Origin: Candidatus Zixiibacteriota bacterium
GTDB taxonomy: Bacteria > Zixibacteria > MSB-5A5 > GN15 > JACZUZ01
NCBI GenBank assembly: GCA_022563625.1
Contig: JADFNA010000065.1
Location: 1-7,572 of the forward strand
Length of the DNA stretch: 7,572 nucleotides
Direction: 5' to 3'
A program made the position numbers and the translations under genes. Under the pieces are notes generated by a model, which did not search any database, was not told the origin of the DNA, and saw only the letters and a program-made list of their open reading frames with translations. Positions 1 to 7,336 of the stretch are shown one piece after another (positions within the stretch are counted from its first letter, which is position 1; each line of letters begins with the position of its first letter).

Positions 1-776
1 TACGAACCACTGGACCCCGATTTTGCTTCCAGGCCCATCAGAGGTTTGAGCAGCTCTATCGGCAGGGGGAAAATGACCGTGCTGCTGTTATTGACCGAGA
101 TTTCAGTCAGCGTCTGCAAATAGCGCAGTTGAAGCGCCAGCGGACTCTTGGCAATTATATCGGCGGCCTCAGCTAATTTCTCTGCCGCCTGCGCTTCGCC
201 CTGGGCATGAATAATTTTTGCGCGACGCTCACGTTCGGCCTCAGCCTGTTTGGCGATGGCGCGGATCATATCTGACGGCAGGTCAACATTCTTGACCTCA
301 ACCACAGACACTTTCACCCCCCACGGTTCGGTCTGCTCGTCTATGATTGTCTGGAGCTGTTCGTTGATTTTGTCACGGTTTACGAGCAGTTCATCCAGCT
401 CAAACTGGCCAAGAATCGAACGCAGTGTTGTCTGCGCAATCTGGCTGGTGGCCTCAAAGAAGTTCTCGACATTGAGAATGGCCTTTTGCGGATCAAGCAC
501 GCGGAAATAGAGCACGGCATTGACCTTGACCGAGACGTTGTCACGCGTGATGATATCCTGCGGCGGGACGTCGAACGTGATTGTGCGCAAATCTACCCGC
601 ACCATTTTATCAATGATCGGGATGAGTATGATCAAGCCGGGACCTTTGACACCGATGATGCGGCCAAGGCGGAAAACGATTCCCCGCTCATACTCGCGGA
701 GGACTTTGAGGGCCTGGGACAGAAAAAATATCGCCAGGAAACCAAGCGCGAAAATTGTGAAAAATGATTGAGGCAT
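1..776 (-). CDS. Slipin / stomatin-like SPFH-domain membrane protein (3' end at or just past window edge)
   Basis: I translated this frame by hand: 258 sense codons from the ATG at 776, followed by TA at the window edge, which could begin a stop codon. The protein starts with one hydrophobic segment (residues about 5-22, [15 protein letters not shown]), followed by the slipin opening [14 protein letters not shown]. The SPFH/band-7 core covers about residues 25-180 and includes [17 protein letters not shown] and [15 protein letters not shown]. An Ala/Glu-rich helix follows ([20 protein letters not shown], about 180-205), typical of the oligomerising coiled coil. Near the C-terminus is the hydrophobic [12 protein letters not shown] stretch. 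Slipins are usually about 250-270 residues, so the gene is essentially complete. They form membrane-bound oligomers that organise membrane microdomains and pair with NfeD proteases, encoded here just upstream. A strong Shine-Dalgarno supports the start. Family assignment is firm; the exact cellular role is not known. Confidence 0.95.
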   Translation of the reverse strand, partial: MPQSFFTIFALGFLAIFFLSQALKVLREYERGIVFRLGRIIGVKGPGLIILIPIIDKMVRVDLRTITFDVPPQDIITRDNVSVKVNAVLYFRVLDPQKAILNVENFFEATSQIAQTTLRSILGQFELDELLVNRDKINEQLQTIIDEQTEPWGVKVSVVEVKNVDLPSDMIRAIAKQAEAERERRAKIIHAQGEAQAAEKLAEAADIIAKSPLALQLRYLQTLTEISVNNSSTVIFPLPIELLKPLMGLEAKSGSSGS

Positions 777-782
777 ATCAGA

Positions 783-789
783 CTCCTTT
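783..789 (-). promoter_or_regulatory. Strong ribosome binding site of the slipin gene
   Basis: The minus strand reads AAAGGAG followed by six bases and then ATG at 776. This is the strongest Shine-Dalgarno in the window and it fixes the slipin start. It suggests the slipin is translated independently and perhaps at higher level than the genes upstream. Confidence 0.8.
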
Positions 790-819
790 CAACCGCGACA
801 GAGACTGCCGGGGCTAGTG

Positions 820-841
820 GATAATTCCATATCCGATTATC
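820..841 (-). repeat. Short inverted repeat between the NfeD gene and the slipin gene
   Basis: In the 85-base gap (777-861), GATAAT at 820-825 and ATTATC at 836-841 are perfect complements around a 10-base AT-rich loop. The stem is only 6 bp, with four A/T pairs, and no U-run follows on the minus strand, so it is not a convincing terminator. It could be an operator-like dyad or chance. I see no clear -35/-10 pair in this gap, so the slipin is probably co-transcribed with the NfeD gene. Confidence 0.25.
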
Positions 842-861
842 ACTAACTGCATATTTTTCAA

Positions 862-2271
862 TCAGGTGGATTTCTTTACGATCAGATGAATTCCATGAAC
901 TTCTGTGACAACGACTTTTTCGCCGTTGTTAATTGTCTCGGAACTGCGCGCTTTCCACAGTTCTCCGCAGACGTGAACCATGCCCTCCGGCGCCAGATTT
1001 GATCTGGCCTCGCCGATTTCACCGACCATGCCCTCGGAACCTGTCGCCACCTGTTTGTTGCGCGCCCTGACGATAAGCAAGATGAGGATACCCATGACTA
1101 ACCCGATAGAAATTGAAATCGTCCAGATCAGGGACGGATCAACCCGTAAAGACGGGTCGGTCGAGTCAATCAGCATCATGCCTCCAAAAGCCAATGAAAT
1201 CACCCCTCCTACCGTGAGCAAACCATAGCTGGTGATCTTGATCTCAGCTATGAATAATATGATAGCGAAAATCATCAGCGCCACTCCTGCGCTGTTGATC
1301 GGGAGCGTCTGCATGGCGTACATCCCCAGAATCATGCAGATTACACCAACAACACCGGGAAAGATCGACCCCGGATTGTAAATCTCCATCATTATTCCCA
1401 GCCCGCCGATAGACAGCAGGAGAAATGCGATGTTCGGTGAAGAGATCAGCCGCAGGATCGATTCTATAAACGTGAGATGCAGTTCAACTTCGTTGACATG
1501 GCTGAGATTGAGTTTCTTCTTTCCGATCGGAGTCTCCACTTCCCAACCGTCGATTTTTTCATACAGTTCTTCGCGCGAGTCGGCGAGCAGATCCACAACA
1601 CCCAGCGAATCAGCCTCATGCGCAGTGATATTGACCGACTCGCGCACTGCGCTCTCGGCCCACTTTTCGTTTCGGCCGCGTTTTTTGGCCATAGCGCGAA
1701 TTGAAGCGACTGCGTCGTTGGTGACCTTCTCATTCATCACCGAGTCGATTTCTTCGCCGCCGCCGCTCACCGGATGGGCCGAGCCGATATTAGTCCCCGG
1801 CGCCATGACCGCAATATGCGCCGCATAGGTGATATACACCCCGGCTGAGCCTGCGCGCGAACCGGCCGGGCCGATATACACAATAACCGGGACATGGCTG
1901 TTGAGAATCGCCTTGTTGATGGTCCAGGTCGAGGCGGTGAATCCGCCGGGTGTGTCCAGCATGATCACCAGAGCCTCGGCCCCATCTTCCTCGGAGAGCT
2001 TTATCGCTTCAACGATGCGCTTGGCAGTCACCACCCCAATCGCCTCTTCAAGATCAAGCAAATAGACTAGGGACGGCTCGACGACGGATGAAGTTTCCGA
2101 CGTGTCCACCGCCGTCGTGGACTCTGCCAGGGTGTCTGTTCCCTCTTGCGAAAAAACGGGACTGAGGAAATAGAGTGAGATCAACCCGGAGAAAAACATA
2201 ATACTGAAGAGTTTGAATCGAATTGGTGAAGTTATGGATGATGTTAAAGCTGATGTATATAATGATAACAT
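862..2271 (-). CDS. NfeD family membrane-bound serine protease, long form (ClpP-like domain + membrane domain + OB-fold)
   Basis: I place the start at the ATG at 2271 (469 aa). It has GGGGAG five bases upstream, whereas the longer open frame from 2343 would run into the upstream gene. The N-terminus has a hydrophobic signal segment (about 20-41, FSIMFFSGLISLYFL) ending near VFSQ. A ClpP/SppA-like protease domain follows (about 65-235). It has the TPGG motif (107-110), the nucleophile serine in RAGSAGVY (S142) and the general-base lysine in MNEKVTND (K182), giving the Ser-Lys dyad known from Pyrococcus NfeD (1510-N). About five membrane segments lie between residues 280 and 403, and a soluble NfeD OB-fold ends the protein (413-469, GMVGEIGEA through to EVHGIHLIV). 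In the family the protease domain is extracytoplasmic and cuts the hydrophobic tail of its partner stomatin, and a slipin gene does follow. All domains are intact. The name nfeD is a family label and no physiological substrate is shown. Confidence 0.94.
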   Translation of the reverse strand: MLSLYTSALTSSITSPIRFKLFSIMFFSGLISLYFLSPVFSQEGTDTLAESTTAVDTSETSSVVEPSLVYLLDLEEAIGVVTAKRIVEAIKLSEEDGAEALVIMLDTPGGFTASTWTINKAILNSHVPVIVYIGPAGSRAGSAGVYITYAAHIAVMAPGTNIGSAHPVSGGGEEIDSVMNEKVTNDAVASIRAMAKKRGRNEKWAESAVRESVNITAHEADSLGVVDLLADSREELYEKIDGWEVETPIGKKKLNLSHVNEVELHLTFIESILRLISSPNIAFLLLSIGGLGIMMEIYNPGSIFPGVVGVICMILGMYAMQTLPINSAGVALMIFAIILFIAEIKITSYGLLTVGGVISLAFGGMMLIDSTDPSLRVDPSLIWTISISIGLVMGILILLIVRARNKQVATGSEGMVGEIGEARSNLAPEGMVHVCGELWKARSSETINNGEKVVVTEVHGIHLIVKKST

Positions 2272-2276
2272 ACCCG

Positions 2277-2282
2277 CTCCCC
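2277..2282 (-). promoter_or_regulatory. Ribosome binding site that decides the NfeD start
   Basis: The minus strand reads GGGGAG, five bases, then ATG at 2271. The competing upstream ATG at 2343 lies inside the end of the amidohydrolase gene (stop TAA at 2306-2304). The residues it would add do not resemble a leader for this family, so the shorter start is preferred. Confidence 0.75.
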
Positions 2283-2303
2283 ATTCAATGAGTGATGCCG
2301 CGC

Positions 2304-3905
2304 TTAGCTGTCCAAATCCAACGCGCCATCTGAGTATACGCATTTACCGTTCAGGATGGTAGCTGCGATATGCAACTCTGACAATTGTTTTCGAGATATG
2401 CCGCGCGGGTTCCCGGAGAGAATGACCAGGTCCGCCCGGTATCCCGGCAGAAGCGCCCCGCTATATCGCTCCTCGCCCGCAGCGAACGCTGGACCCGCCG
2501 TGAAAGCCCTGGCCGCCTGCAGGGCGGTTATGCGCTCGGGGGGGTTGAGAATCCGGCGGGAGATTCTCGAACGGCGATAAACCGCATCTCGGATTCCCGC
2601 CAGCGGATCGAGCGGCTCAATTGGGACATCTGAGCCAAACGCCAGCGGAATGCCTTTCTCGATCATTGTGCGAAATAAATAGCAATTACGAGCTCTGGCG
2701 CCCCACAGCTCATGAATTGATTCGACGTCCCCCGGTAGCTGCTGTGGCTGCATTGAGGCCACCGCGCGCAGACGCTTAAGCGCTGGAATGTCTGTGCGGC
2801 GGACCATTTGCACATGCTCAATGCGATGCCGGGCGCCACACGGCGGCGCTACTTTTGCGAGGGCGCGTATAACATTCGTCACTGCCCGGTCTCCGATAGC
2901 ATGAATCGCGCAGGGCAAACCTAGTTTTTGCGCGCGCCGCGCGAGGACGGTCAAGTCTGTGTGCGATTTGACTGCAACACCGCATGAACCTCGTGATTTC
3001 GAGTACGGTTGATGTAACAAGGCGGTTTTTGATCCCAGTGAACCGTCAGCGAAAAACTTCACTCCGGCGATTCTAAAAAAATCATCGCCGAAACCATAGG
3101 CAGGCGCCTGGCCGAGGACACGACTCGCGCGCTCAAGGTCGGATGTGTTAATATAGAAATTCACCCTCAGGCCCAGTTTACCGGCGTTTGCCCTCTCGAC
3201 CAAAAAATCAAAACGTGAACCTGTGTCGAATGAGTGGACGCCGGTGACTCCATTTGCATAGGCGCTTTTGAGCGCGCGGGCATACAGCTTCTTCTTTTCG
3301 GCGCCAGTCAGTTCGGGAATAAGCTTTAGCACAACATCATACGCCGCGTTCTCACGCAAAATGCCCGAAGGTGTTCCGTCAGAGCCGCGCTCTATCCTGC
3401 CGCCCGCTGGATCGGGTGTGCGGCGGGTTATTTTGGCGCGGCGGAGCGCCTCGCTGTTGACCCACAGCGAATGCTGGTCATGTGAGTATATGACGGCCGG
3501 ACGGACGGACGAAACACTGTCCAGGTCTGCGGCAGCCGGCCAGCGGCGTTCCGTAAACAGCTCAACTTGCAAACCACCGCCGACAATCCAGTTTTGCGAA
3601 ACAATGTTCTCAGTATGAACCTTAATCTTCTTAAGCGCCTCAGGCAGAGATGCCACACCGCTCAAGTTGATATGATCTAAGGAGAGCGCGTAGTAGCAGA
3701 AATGCGTGTGCGCATCTACAAAACCAGGATACAACGCAGCGCCATGCAGATTAACTTTGCGGAAGTTTGAGAAGTCTGAATCAGATTCGAGATTGTTTCC
3801 GACAGCGAGTATGGCGCCTCCGCGGTAGGCCAGCGAATTTACCGGACCTCGATCGGGGCGCATTGTTTCTACGACACCGCCGAAAAAGAGTGTTCCCGGT
3901 TTCAC
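2304..3905 (-). CDS. YtcJ-type metal-dependent amidohydrolase (amidohydrolase_3 family)
   Basis: This 533-residue protein starts at a GTG (3905-3903) and ends with TAA. An N-terminal beta-sandwich part (about 1-60) leads into the metal-binding DAHTH motif (64-68). Family signatures follow: GVKFFADGSLGSKTALL (K283), HAIGDRA (H335), RHRIEHVQ (H364) and AFGSDVPIEPLDP (D426). It closes with GYRADLVIL, where the chain returns to the sandwich domain. These are the expected metal ligands and catalytic aspartate of a TIM-barrel amidohydrolase. The family hydrolyses amide, formamide or ring C-N bonds in varied small molecules, and its substrate cannot be read from sequence. No signal peptide is visible, so it is probably cytoplasmic. 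Its start overlaps the selB stop (GTGA) and has no Shine-Dalgarno, implying coupling to selB translation. Length is normal for the family and nothing is missing. A link to selenium metabolism is not supported by known members. Confidence 0.93.
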   Translation of the reverse strand: MKPGTLFFGGVVETMRPDRGPVNSLAYRGGAILAVGNNLESDSDFSNFRKVNLHGAALYPGFVDAHTHFCYYALSLDHINLSGVASLPEALKKIKVHTENIVSQNWIVGGGLQVELFTERRWPAAADLDSVSSVRPAVIYSHDQHSLWVNSEALRRAKITRRTPDPAGGRIERGSDGTPSGILRENAAYDVVLKLIPELTGAEKKKLYARALKSAYANGVTGVHSFDTGSRFDFLVERANAGKLGLRVNFYINTSDLERASRVLGQAPAYGFGDDFFRIAGVKFFADGSLGSKTALLHQPYSKSRGSCGVAVKSHTDLTVLARRAQKLGLPCAIHAIGDRAVTNVIRALAKVAPPCGARHRIEHVQMVRRTDIPALKRLRAVASMQPQQLPGDVESIHELWGARARNCYLFRTMIEKGIPLAFGSDVPIEPLDPLAGIRDAVYRRSRISRRILNPPERITALQAARAFTAGPAFAAGEERYSGALLPGYRADLVILSGNPRGISRKQLSELHIAATILNGKCVYSDGALDLDS

Positions 3906-5860
3906 TGAGATTTCATTTCGGCGAAGAAAGACTCAAATCCGGGACCTTTGCGGCGCAGATCGCCTTCGCGTGTGGTAACACCTCTGCGGTCGGTTTCCTC
4001 AAGGATTGGCAGGGCGTATTTTCGGCTGGCGTCCAGTTTGGTGCGCAGCCAGGCGACATTAAGTTCGCCGCCCTCGCTCAGGCGCTGATAAATGACTTCG
4101 AGCGTTTTTTGCCAGGCCGACTTACTATAGGCCAGGTCTGAAGATATTTTGACCGCCTGGCCGGAGTTCAGCAGGTAGCCCAGCGCCTCGCGGGAGCTTT
4201 TGCCGCCCGCGACGAGTTTTGAAATCAGCGGCGGAGTAAATGGCGCTTGATTCAACTCACGCAGAATACGTTCGGCTTCTTTTTTGATCTGCCCGGAGAC
4301 TGAAATCTCCTGGCCCGGAAGCGTGTATTTTCCTCCGGCGTGTTCAAGCGCTCCTTCGGCCACGCCCAGCGACAGGAGATTGGTAAAATCGCCGCTCGAG
4401 AGGCGCATTGCGGGTGGCGCAAGGTGATACAGTTCATCCGGCGCCAGTCCGGCCAGATGCGGCTCAGCGCTAAACTTTTTCTTGAGCAGTGTAATGAGCA
4501 GATCGAGCGCCGCATTGGCGCGTGACGCCAAATACAGTTTCCCGGCGTGTGTTTTGACCTCATGCTCACCAATTAGTTTTTCACACGCCGCTGAAATGGC
4601 TTTCTGAGAGAAAATTGATCTTTTTGCGATCGATTCTCTGGCCGCGAACAAGACGTGTTCCAATTCGAGCCGTATGAGTGGCTCGACAGTGACACCGGCG
4701 CCCGGTATTTTCGCCGCAGCCTCAAACGATTCAATCTCTGCTGCGCGCGGCATGTGCTTGCGCCAGCCGAGTATCGTCCCGCCGCCGATAGTGATTTGCG
4801 GAGTGGGTAAGCGTAGAACGAAACGGTCCCCGGCAAAGCACAGCGGTTCTGACTCACAGCGCAGAGCAGCCAGTTCATTTGCGCCGGGCGCGAGTGTCGA
4901 GTTTCCAAAAGGCCTGAGTTCACAGGCGGTTTCGGATGTCCCCAAAAAAAGCGACAGCTTGCGCCGCGAATTCAGTTTTACCGGACAATCGGGCAGGACA
5001 TTGACACGCGCGATAATAAAATGATTTTCGCCAACCTCTGCGCACAAGTCTGGCGTCGTAATCACCGATCCGCGAGTTAACGCTTCGCGCTGGATGCCGG
5101 TGAACGAAAGCGCCGCTCGCGCTCCGGATTCGACACGCTCAACCTGTGTGTCATGCCGTTGCAGAGTGCGAATCTTTCCGCGCGCGCGCGAGGGATACAC
5201 AATCACTTCCTGCCCGGCGGAAAACGGTCCGCCGCGCATCGAGCCGGTGACCACACCGCCCATACCGGCCATTACAAATGACCGGTCCGCGAACAAACGC
5301 GGCTTGCCGATGTCATGATGCGCCGAATGTGAAGCCGAAAGCTCCAGCAGGCGTTTTTCCAGTTCGTCATACCCGGCGCCTGTGGTTGAACTGACGGGGA
5401 CCAAAGGCGCCGATTCAAGAAATGAGCCTGATACGCGGGATTTGATATCATCTATGATGGTTTCGACCCAGTCCGCCTCGACCAGATCAATCTTGGTGAC
5501 AACAATCAGCCCATGCTGTAACCCGAGCAAACACATGATATCAAAATGCTCCTGACTTTGCGGCATCCATCCGTCATCAGCGGCGACCACCAGCAGCGCC
5601 GCCTCAATTCCGCCTGCGCCGGCTATCATATTGCGCACAAAACGCTCATGTCCGGGGACATCGATAAATGAAATATCCGAAGCGCCGCTCTCGGTCCACG
5701 AATCCGCTGAGTTATGCGGACTAAAGTGGGCAAATCCCAGATCAATTGTCATACCGCGCTCGCGCTCTTCGGGCAGACGGTCCGGATCAACCCCGGTCAA
5801 CCGTTTGACCAGCGCGCTCTTGCCGTGATCAATATGCCCGGCCAGCCCGATTGTAATCAT
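3902..5860 (-). CDS. selB: Selenocysteine-specific translation elongation factor SelB
   Basis: This 652-residue GTPase delivers Sec-tRNA(Sec) to the ribosome at UGA codons followed by a SECIS hairpin. The G domain (about 1-180) has the P-loop GHIDHGKS (8-15), switch I with RGMTIDLGFAH (36-45), DVPGHERF (67-74), TKID (122-125) and SST (157-159). EF-Tu-like beta-barrel domains follow (about 187-370, with GMGGVVTGSMRGG and a closing ITIGGGTILGW). The C-terminal half consists of winged-helix domains that bind SECIS RNA, and the final one has the typical SRKYALPILEETDRRG signature. Length is slightly above the usual 610-640. Part of the excess is a loop between switch I and DVPGHE (about 49-61, rich in Ser, Asp and Glu). 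The ATG start (5860) gives the exact family N-terminus but has no Shine-Dalgarno. It lies 12 bases after the selA UGA, so coupling is likely. The gene ends in TGA, overlapping the next start. Confidence 0.97.
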   Translation of the reverse strand: MITIGLAGHIDHGKSALVKRLTGVDPDRLPEERERGMTIDLGFAHFSPHNSADSWTESGASDISFIDVPGHERFVRNMIAGAGGIEAALLVVAADDGWMPQSQEHFDIMCLLGLQHGLIVVTKIDLVEADWVETIIDDIKSRVSGSFLESAPLVPVSSTTGAGYDELEKRLLELSASHSAHHDIGKPRLFADRSFVMAGMGGVVTGSMRGGPFSAGQEVIVYPSRARGKIRTLQRHDTQVERVESGARAALSFTGIQREALTRGSVITTPDLCAEVGENHFIIARVNVLPDCPVKLNSRRKLSLFLGTSETACELRPFGNSTLAPGANELAALRCESEPLCFAGDRFVLRLPTPQITIGGGTILGWRKHMPRAAEIESFEAAAKIPGAGVTVEPLIRLELEHVLFAARESIAKRSIFSQKAISAACEKLIGEHEVKTHAGKLYLASRANAALDLLITLLKKKFSAEPHLAGLAPDELYHLAPPAMRLSSGDFTNLLSLGVAEGALEHAGGKYTLPGQEISVSGQIKKEAERILRELNQAPFTPPLISKLVAGGKSSREALGYLLNSGQAVKISSDLAYSKSAWQKTLEVIYQRLSEGGELNVAWLRTKLDASRKYALPILEETDRRGVTTREGDLRRKGPGFESFFAEMKSQ

Positions 5861-5868
5861 GTAATCAT
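5853..5868 (-). repeat. 8-base tandem duplication at the selB start (ATGATTAC x2)
   Basis: The minus strand reads ATGATTAC ATGATTAC AATC, two perfect abutting copies covering the last eight bases of the selA-selB gap and the first eight of selB. The first copy holds an out-of-frame ATG (5868) opening a three-codon ORF (Met-Ile-Thr-stop) whose TGA overlaps the selB ATG. Only the second ATG opens SelB. The function is unknown and it may be a recent replication slip. Confidence 0.6.
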
Positions 5869-5872
5869 TTAG

Positions 5873-7324
5873 TCAAGTAATTGCGATAACGCCCAAAACG
5901 TTTTTCAGGCCGGCCGCCAACGCCGCTTCGTCTTCCGGCAGAACAGCGCGCAAGTCCAGAAGGAATCGTTCGCCTTCAATACGTCCGATTATCGGCGTGT
6001 CAAGTTCACGAAACAGACGGGCGAGTTTTGCCGCTGACATATTTGATTTGATTGAGCCGGTTTTGAATGAAATAGCGCAGGACGAAACTTCGACTTCAGG
6101 CAGTGATCCTCCGCCATAGCGTGAGACGGCTGCCTCGAGTATGAGACTCTCGGCCGCTCCGGCGGCTGAAATAATTTTCTCACCGAGTTGATACAATTCG
6201 GATTCTGTCCGGCCGGCCAGTTCCCAGAGTGGAATGTCTTCACGCCAACTGCCATCCAAATAACGATTCAAAACTTCACTGAGCAGGGTAAGAGTAAACT
6301 TGTCCGGCCGCAGTGTTCGATACAGAGGGTTCTTGCGCATCAGGGCAATCGGTTTTTTGTGACCGAGAATCAAACCCGCCTGAGGGCCTCCCAGAAGTTT
6401 GTCACCTGAGGCGCAAACTACCTGAGCGCCGGACTCCAGCGCTGATCGAAGAGACTCCTGTCCCTGCAGGCCGACGCGTCCCGGGTCCGCGGCAAGCCCC
6501 GATCCCAGGTCATAGACGACGGTCAATCCTGTTTCATTTGCCAGGGCGCTGATTTCGCGGACGGGAACATGATCAACAAATCCGCTCTGGCTGAAATTAC
6601 TCAGAGATACTTTGAGCAGAAGCGCCGTTTTGTTCGTGATCGCCTCAGCGTAGTCCGGCAGTTTCGTTATGTTTGTCGTCCCGACTTCTATCAGCTTTGT
6701 TCCGGCGCGGCGCATGATGTCCGGAACACGAAATCCACCGCCGATTTGCACCAACTCGCCCCGGCTGATAATGGTCTCTTTTTTTTGGGAAAGAGTATTG
6801 AGAGACAGAAAGAGCGCTCCAGCGCAATTGTTGACAATCAGCGCCGCTTCTGCGCCGGTCAACTCTGCCAGTTGCCGGGCAACGAATGCGCCCCGGCTAC
6901 CGCGTTTTCCAGTTATGAGATCGAATTCAAGATTGCTGTAACCGGCCAGTTGTGGAGCAATATCTCGAATAAAGCGCTCGCTGAATGGCGCCCGGCCTAA
7001 GTTTGTGTGGAGCAGCGCGCCTGCGCAATTAATAACGCGAGTGGGAGCGCTCCGTTGATAGGATTGAACGAGTTCGCCCAGGCGGCTATTTAGTTTTTCC
7101 CGGGTCAGCGCGAATGGGCCGGAACTCTTGAGCAGTTCTTCCCGTGTTGAATCCAATGTTTCGCGGGCCAATTGGTTGATAACAGCGCGCGGGACAGCAT
7201 AGTCGCCGCCCGAAGCGAGAAACTGGTTGGCGAATTCCTCAACCTGTGGAAGATCGCGCGGTAATTGAATCGGGCTGCTCTTGCCGCGCTGTGGCTGTTG
7301 TTTGTGTCTGATTGGCGAAGCCAT
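5873..7324 (-). CDS. selA: L-seryl-tRNA(Sec) selenium transferase SelA
   Basis: This PLP enzyme converts Ser-tRNA(Sec) to Sec-tRNA(Sec) using selenophosphate, and it works as a ring-shaped homodecamer in the family. Its 483 residues are full length. The N-terminal tRNA-binding region (about 20-90) begins with LPRDLPQVEEF. The fold-type I core shows RVINCAGALLHTNLGRAP (96-113), YSNLEFDLITGKRGSRG (129-145), VNNCAGALF, SRGELVQIGGGFRVPDIM (187-204) and GTTN. It also shows YDLGSG (271-276, Asp272 expected to pair with the PLP ring) and SGDKLLGGPQAGLI with the Schiff-base lysine K309. The C-terminal domain is intact, ending GRIEGERFLLDLRAVLPEDE. The start at 7324 leaves about 20 residues before the conserved region, as in homologues. 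No good Shine-Dalgarno precedes it, and a TATAAT box lies immediately upstream. It ends with TGA in frame with selB. Confidence 0.97.
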   Translation of the reverse strand: MASPIRHKQQPQRGKSSPIQLPRDLPQVEEFANQFLASGGDYAVPRAVINQLARETLDSTREELLKSSGPFALTREKLNSRLGELVQSYQRSAPTRVINCAGALLHTNLGRAPFSERFIRDIAPQLAGYSNLEFDLITGKRGSRGAFVARQLAELTGAEAALIVNNCAGALFLSLNTLSQKKETIISRGELVQIGGGFRVPDIMRRAGTKLIEVGTTNITKLPDYAEAITNKTALLLKVSLSNFSQSGFVDHVPVREISALANETGLTVVYDLGSGLAADPGRVGLQGQESLRSALESGAQVVCASGDKLLGGPQAGLILGHKKPIALMRKNPLYRTLRPDKFTLTLLSEVLNRYLDGSWREDIPLWELAGRTESELYQLGEKIISAAGAAESLILEAAVSRYGGGSLPEVEVSSCAISFKTGSIKSNMSAAKLARLFRELDTPIIGRIEGERFLLDLRAVLPEDEAALAAGLKNVLGVIAIT

Positions 7325-7330
7325 GTTACT

Positions 7331-7336
7331 ATTATA
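7331..7336 (-). promoter_or_regulatory. Candidate -10 box of the selA promoter
   Basis: The minus strand reads TATAAT, a perfect sigma-70-type -10 consensus, six bases before the selA ATG. At 17 bases upstream the match to a -35 box is poor (TTCGTA). If used, transcription would begin at or within about two bases of the start codon, giving a leaderless or near-leaderless selA mRNA. The box sits in the 54-base gap after the M28 peptidase gene, the widest gap upstream of selA, so it is in a sensible place. An AT-rich chance match is possible. Confidence 0.45.

Noticed and set aside
820..841. Rho-independent terminator between the NfeD gene and the slipin gene
   Set aside because: The stem is 6 bp and AT-rich with no following U-run, so it was kept only as a weak inverted repeat.
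1430..1828. 132-codon open frame on the plus strand inside the NfeD gene
   Set aside because: It is antisense to the protease domain with its catalytic motifs. The product is a low-complexity Ser/Arg-rich sequence typical of shadow frames.
2272..2343. Longer NfeD start 24 codons upstream (ATG at 2343)
   Set aside because: It overlaps the amidohydrolase end, while the ATG at 2271 has a good Shine-Dalgarno and leads into a plausible signal segment.
3767..4141. 124-codon plus-strand open frame spanning the selB-amidohydrolase junction
   Set aside because: Both minus-strand genes there are strongly conserved and the product has no recognisable family features.
5800..5872. SECIS-like hairpin downstream of the selA UGA
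   Set aside because: I tried pairing the bases after the UGA. Only short stems broken by mismatches or with two-base loops form, and no convincing stem-loop at SECIS spacing appears.
6569..7000. 143-codon open frame on the plus strand inside selA
   Set aside because: It is antisense to a clearly conserved selA, has no recognisable domain and no ribosome binding site. It is a shadow of selA codon use.
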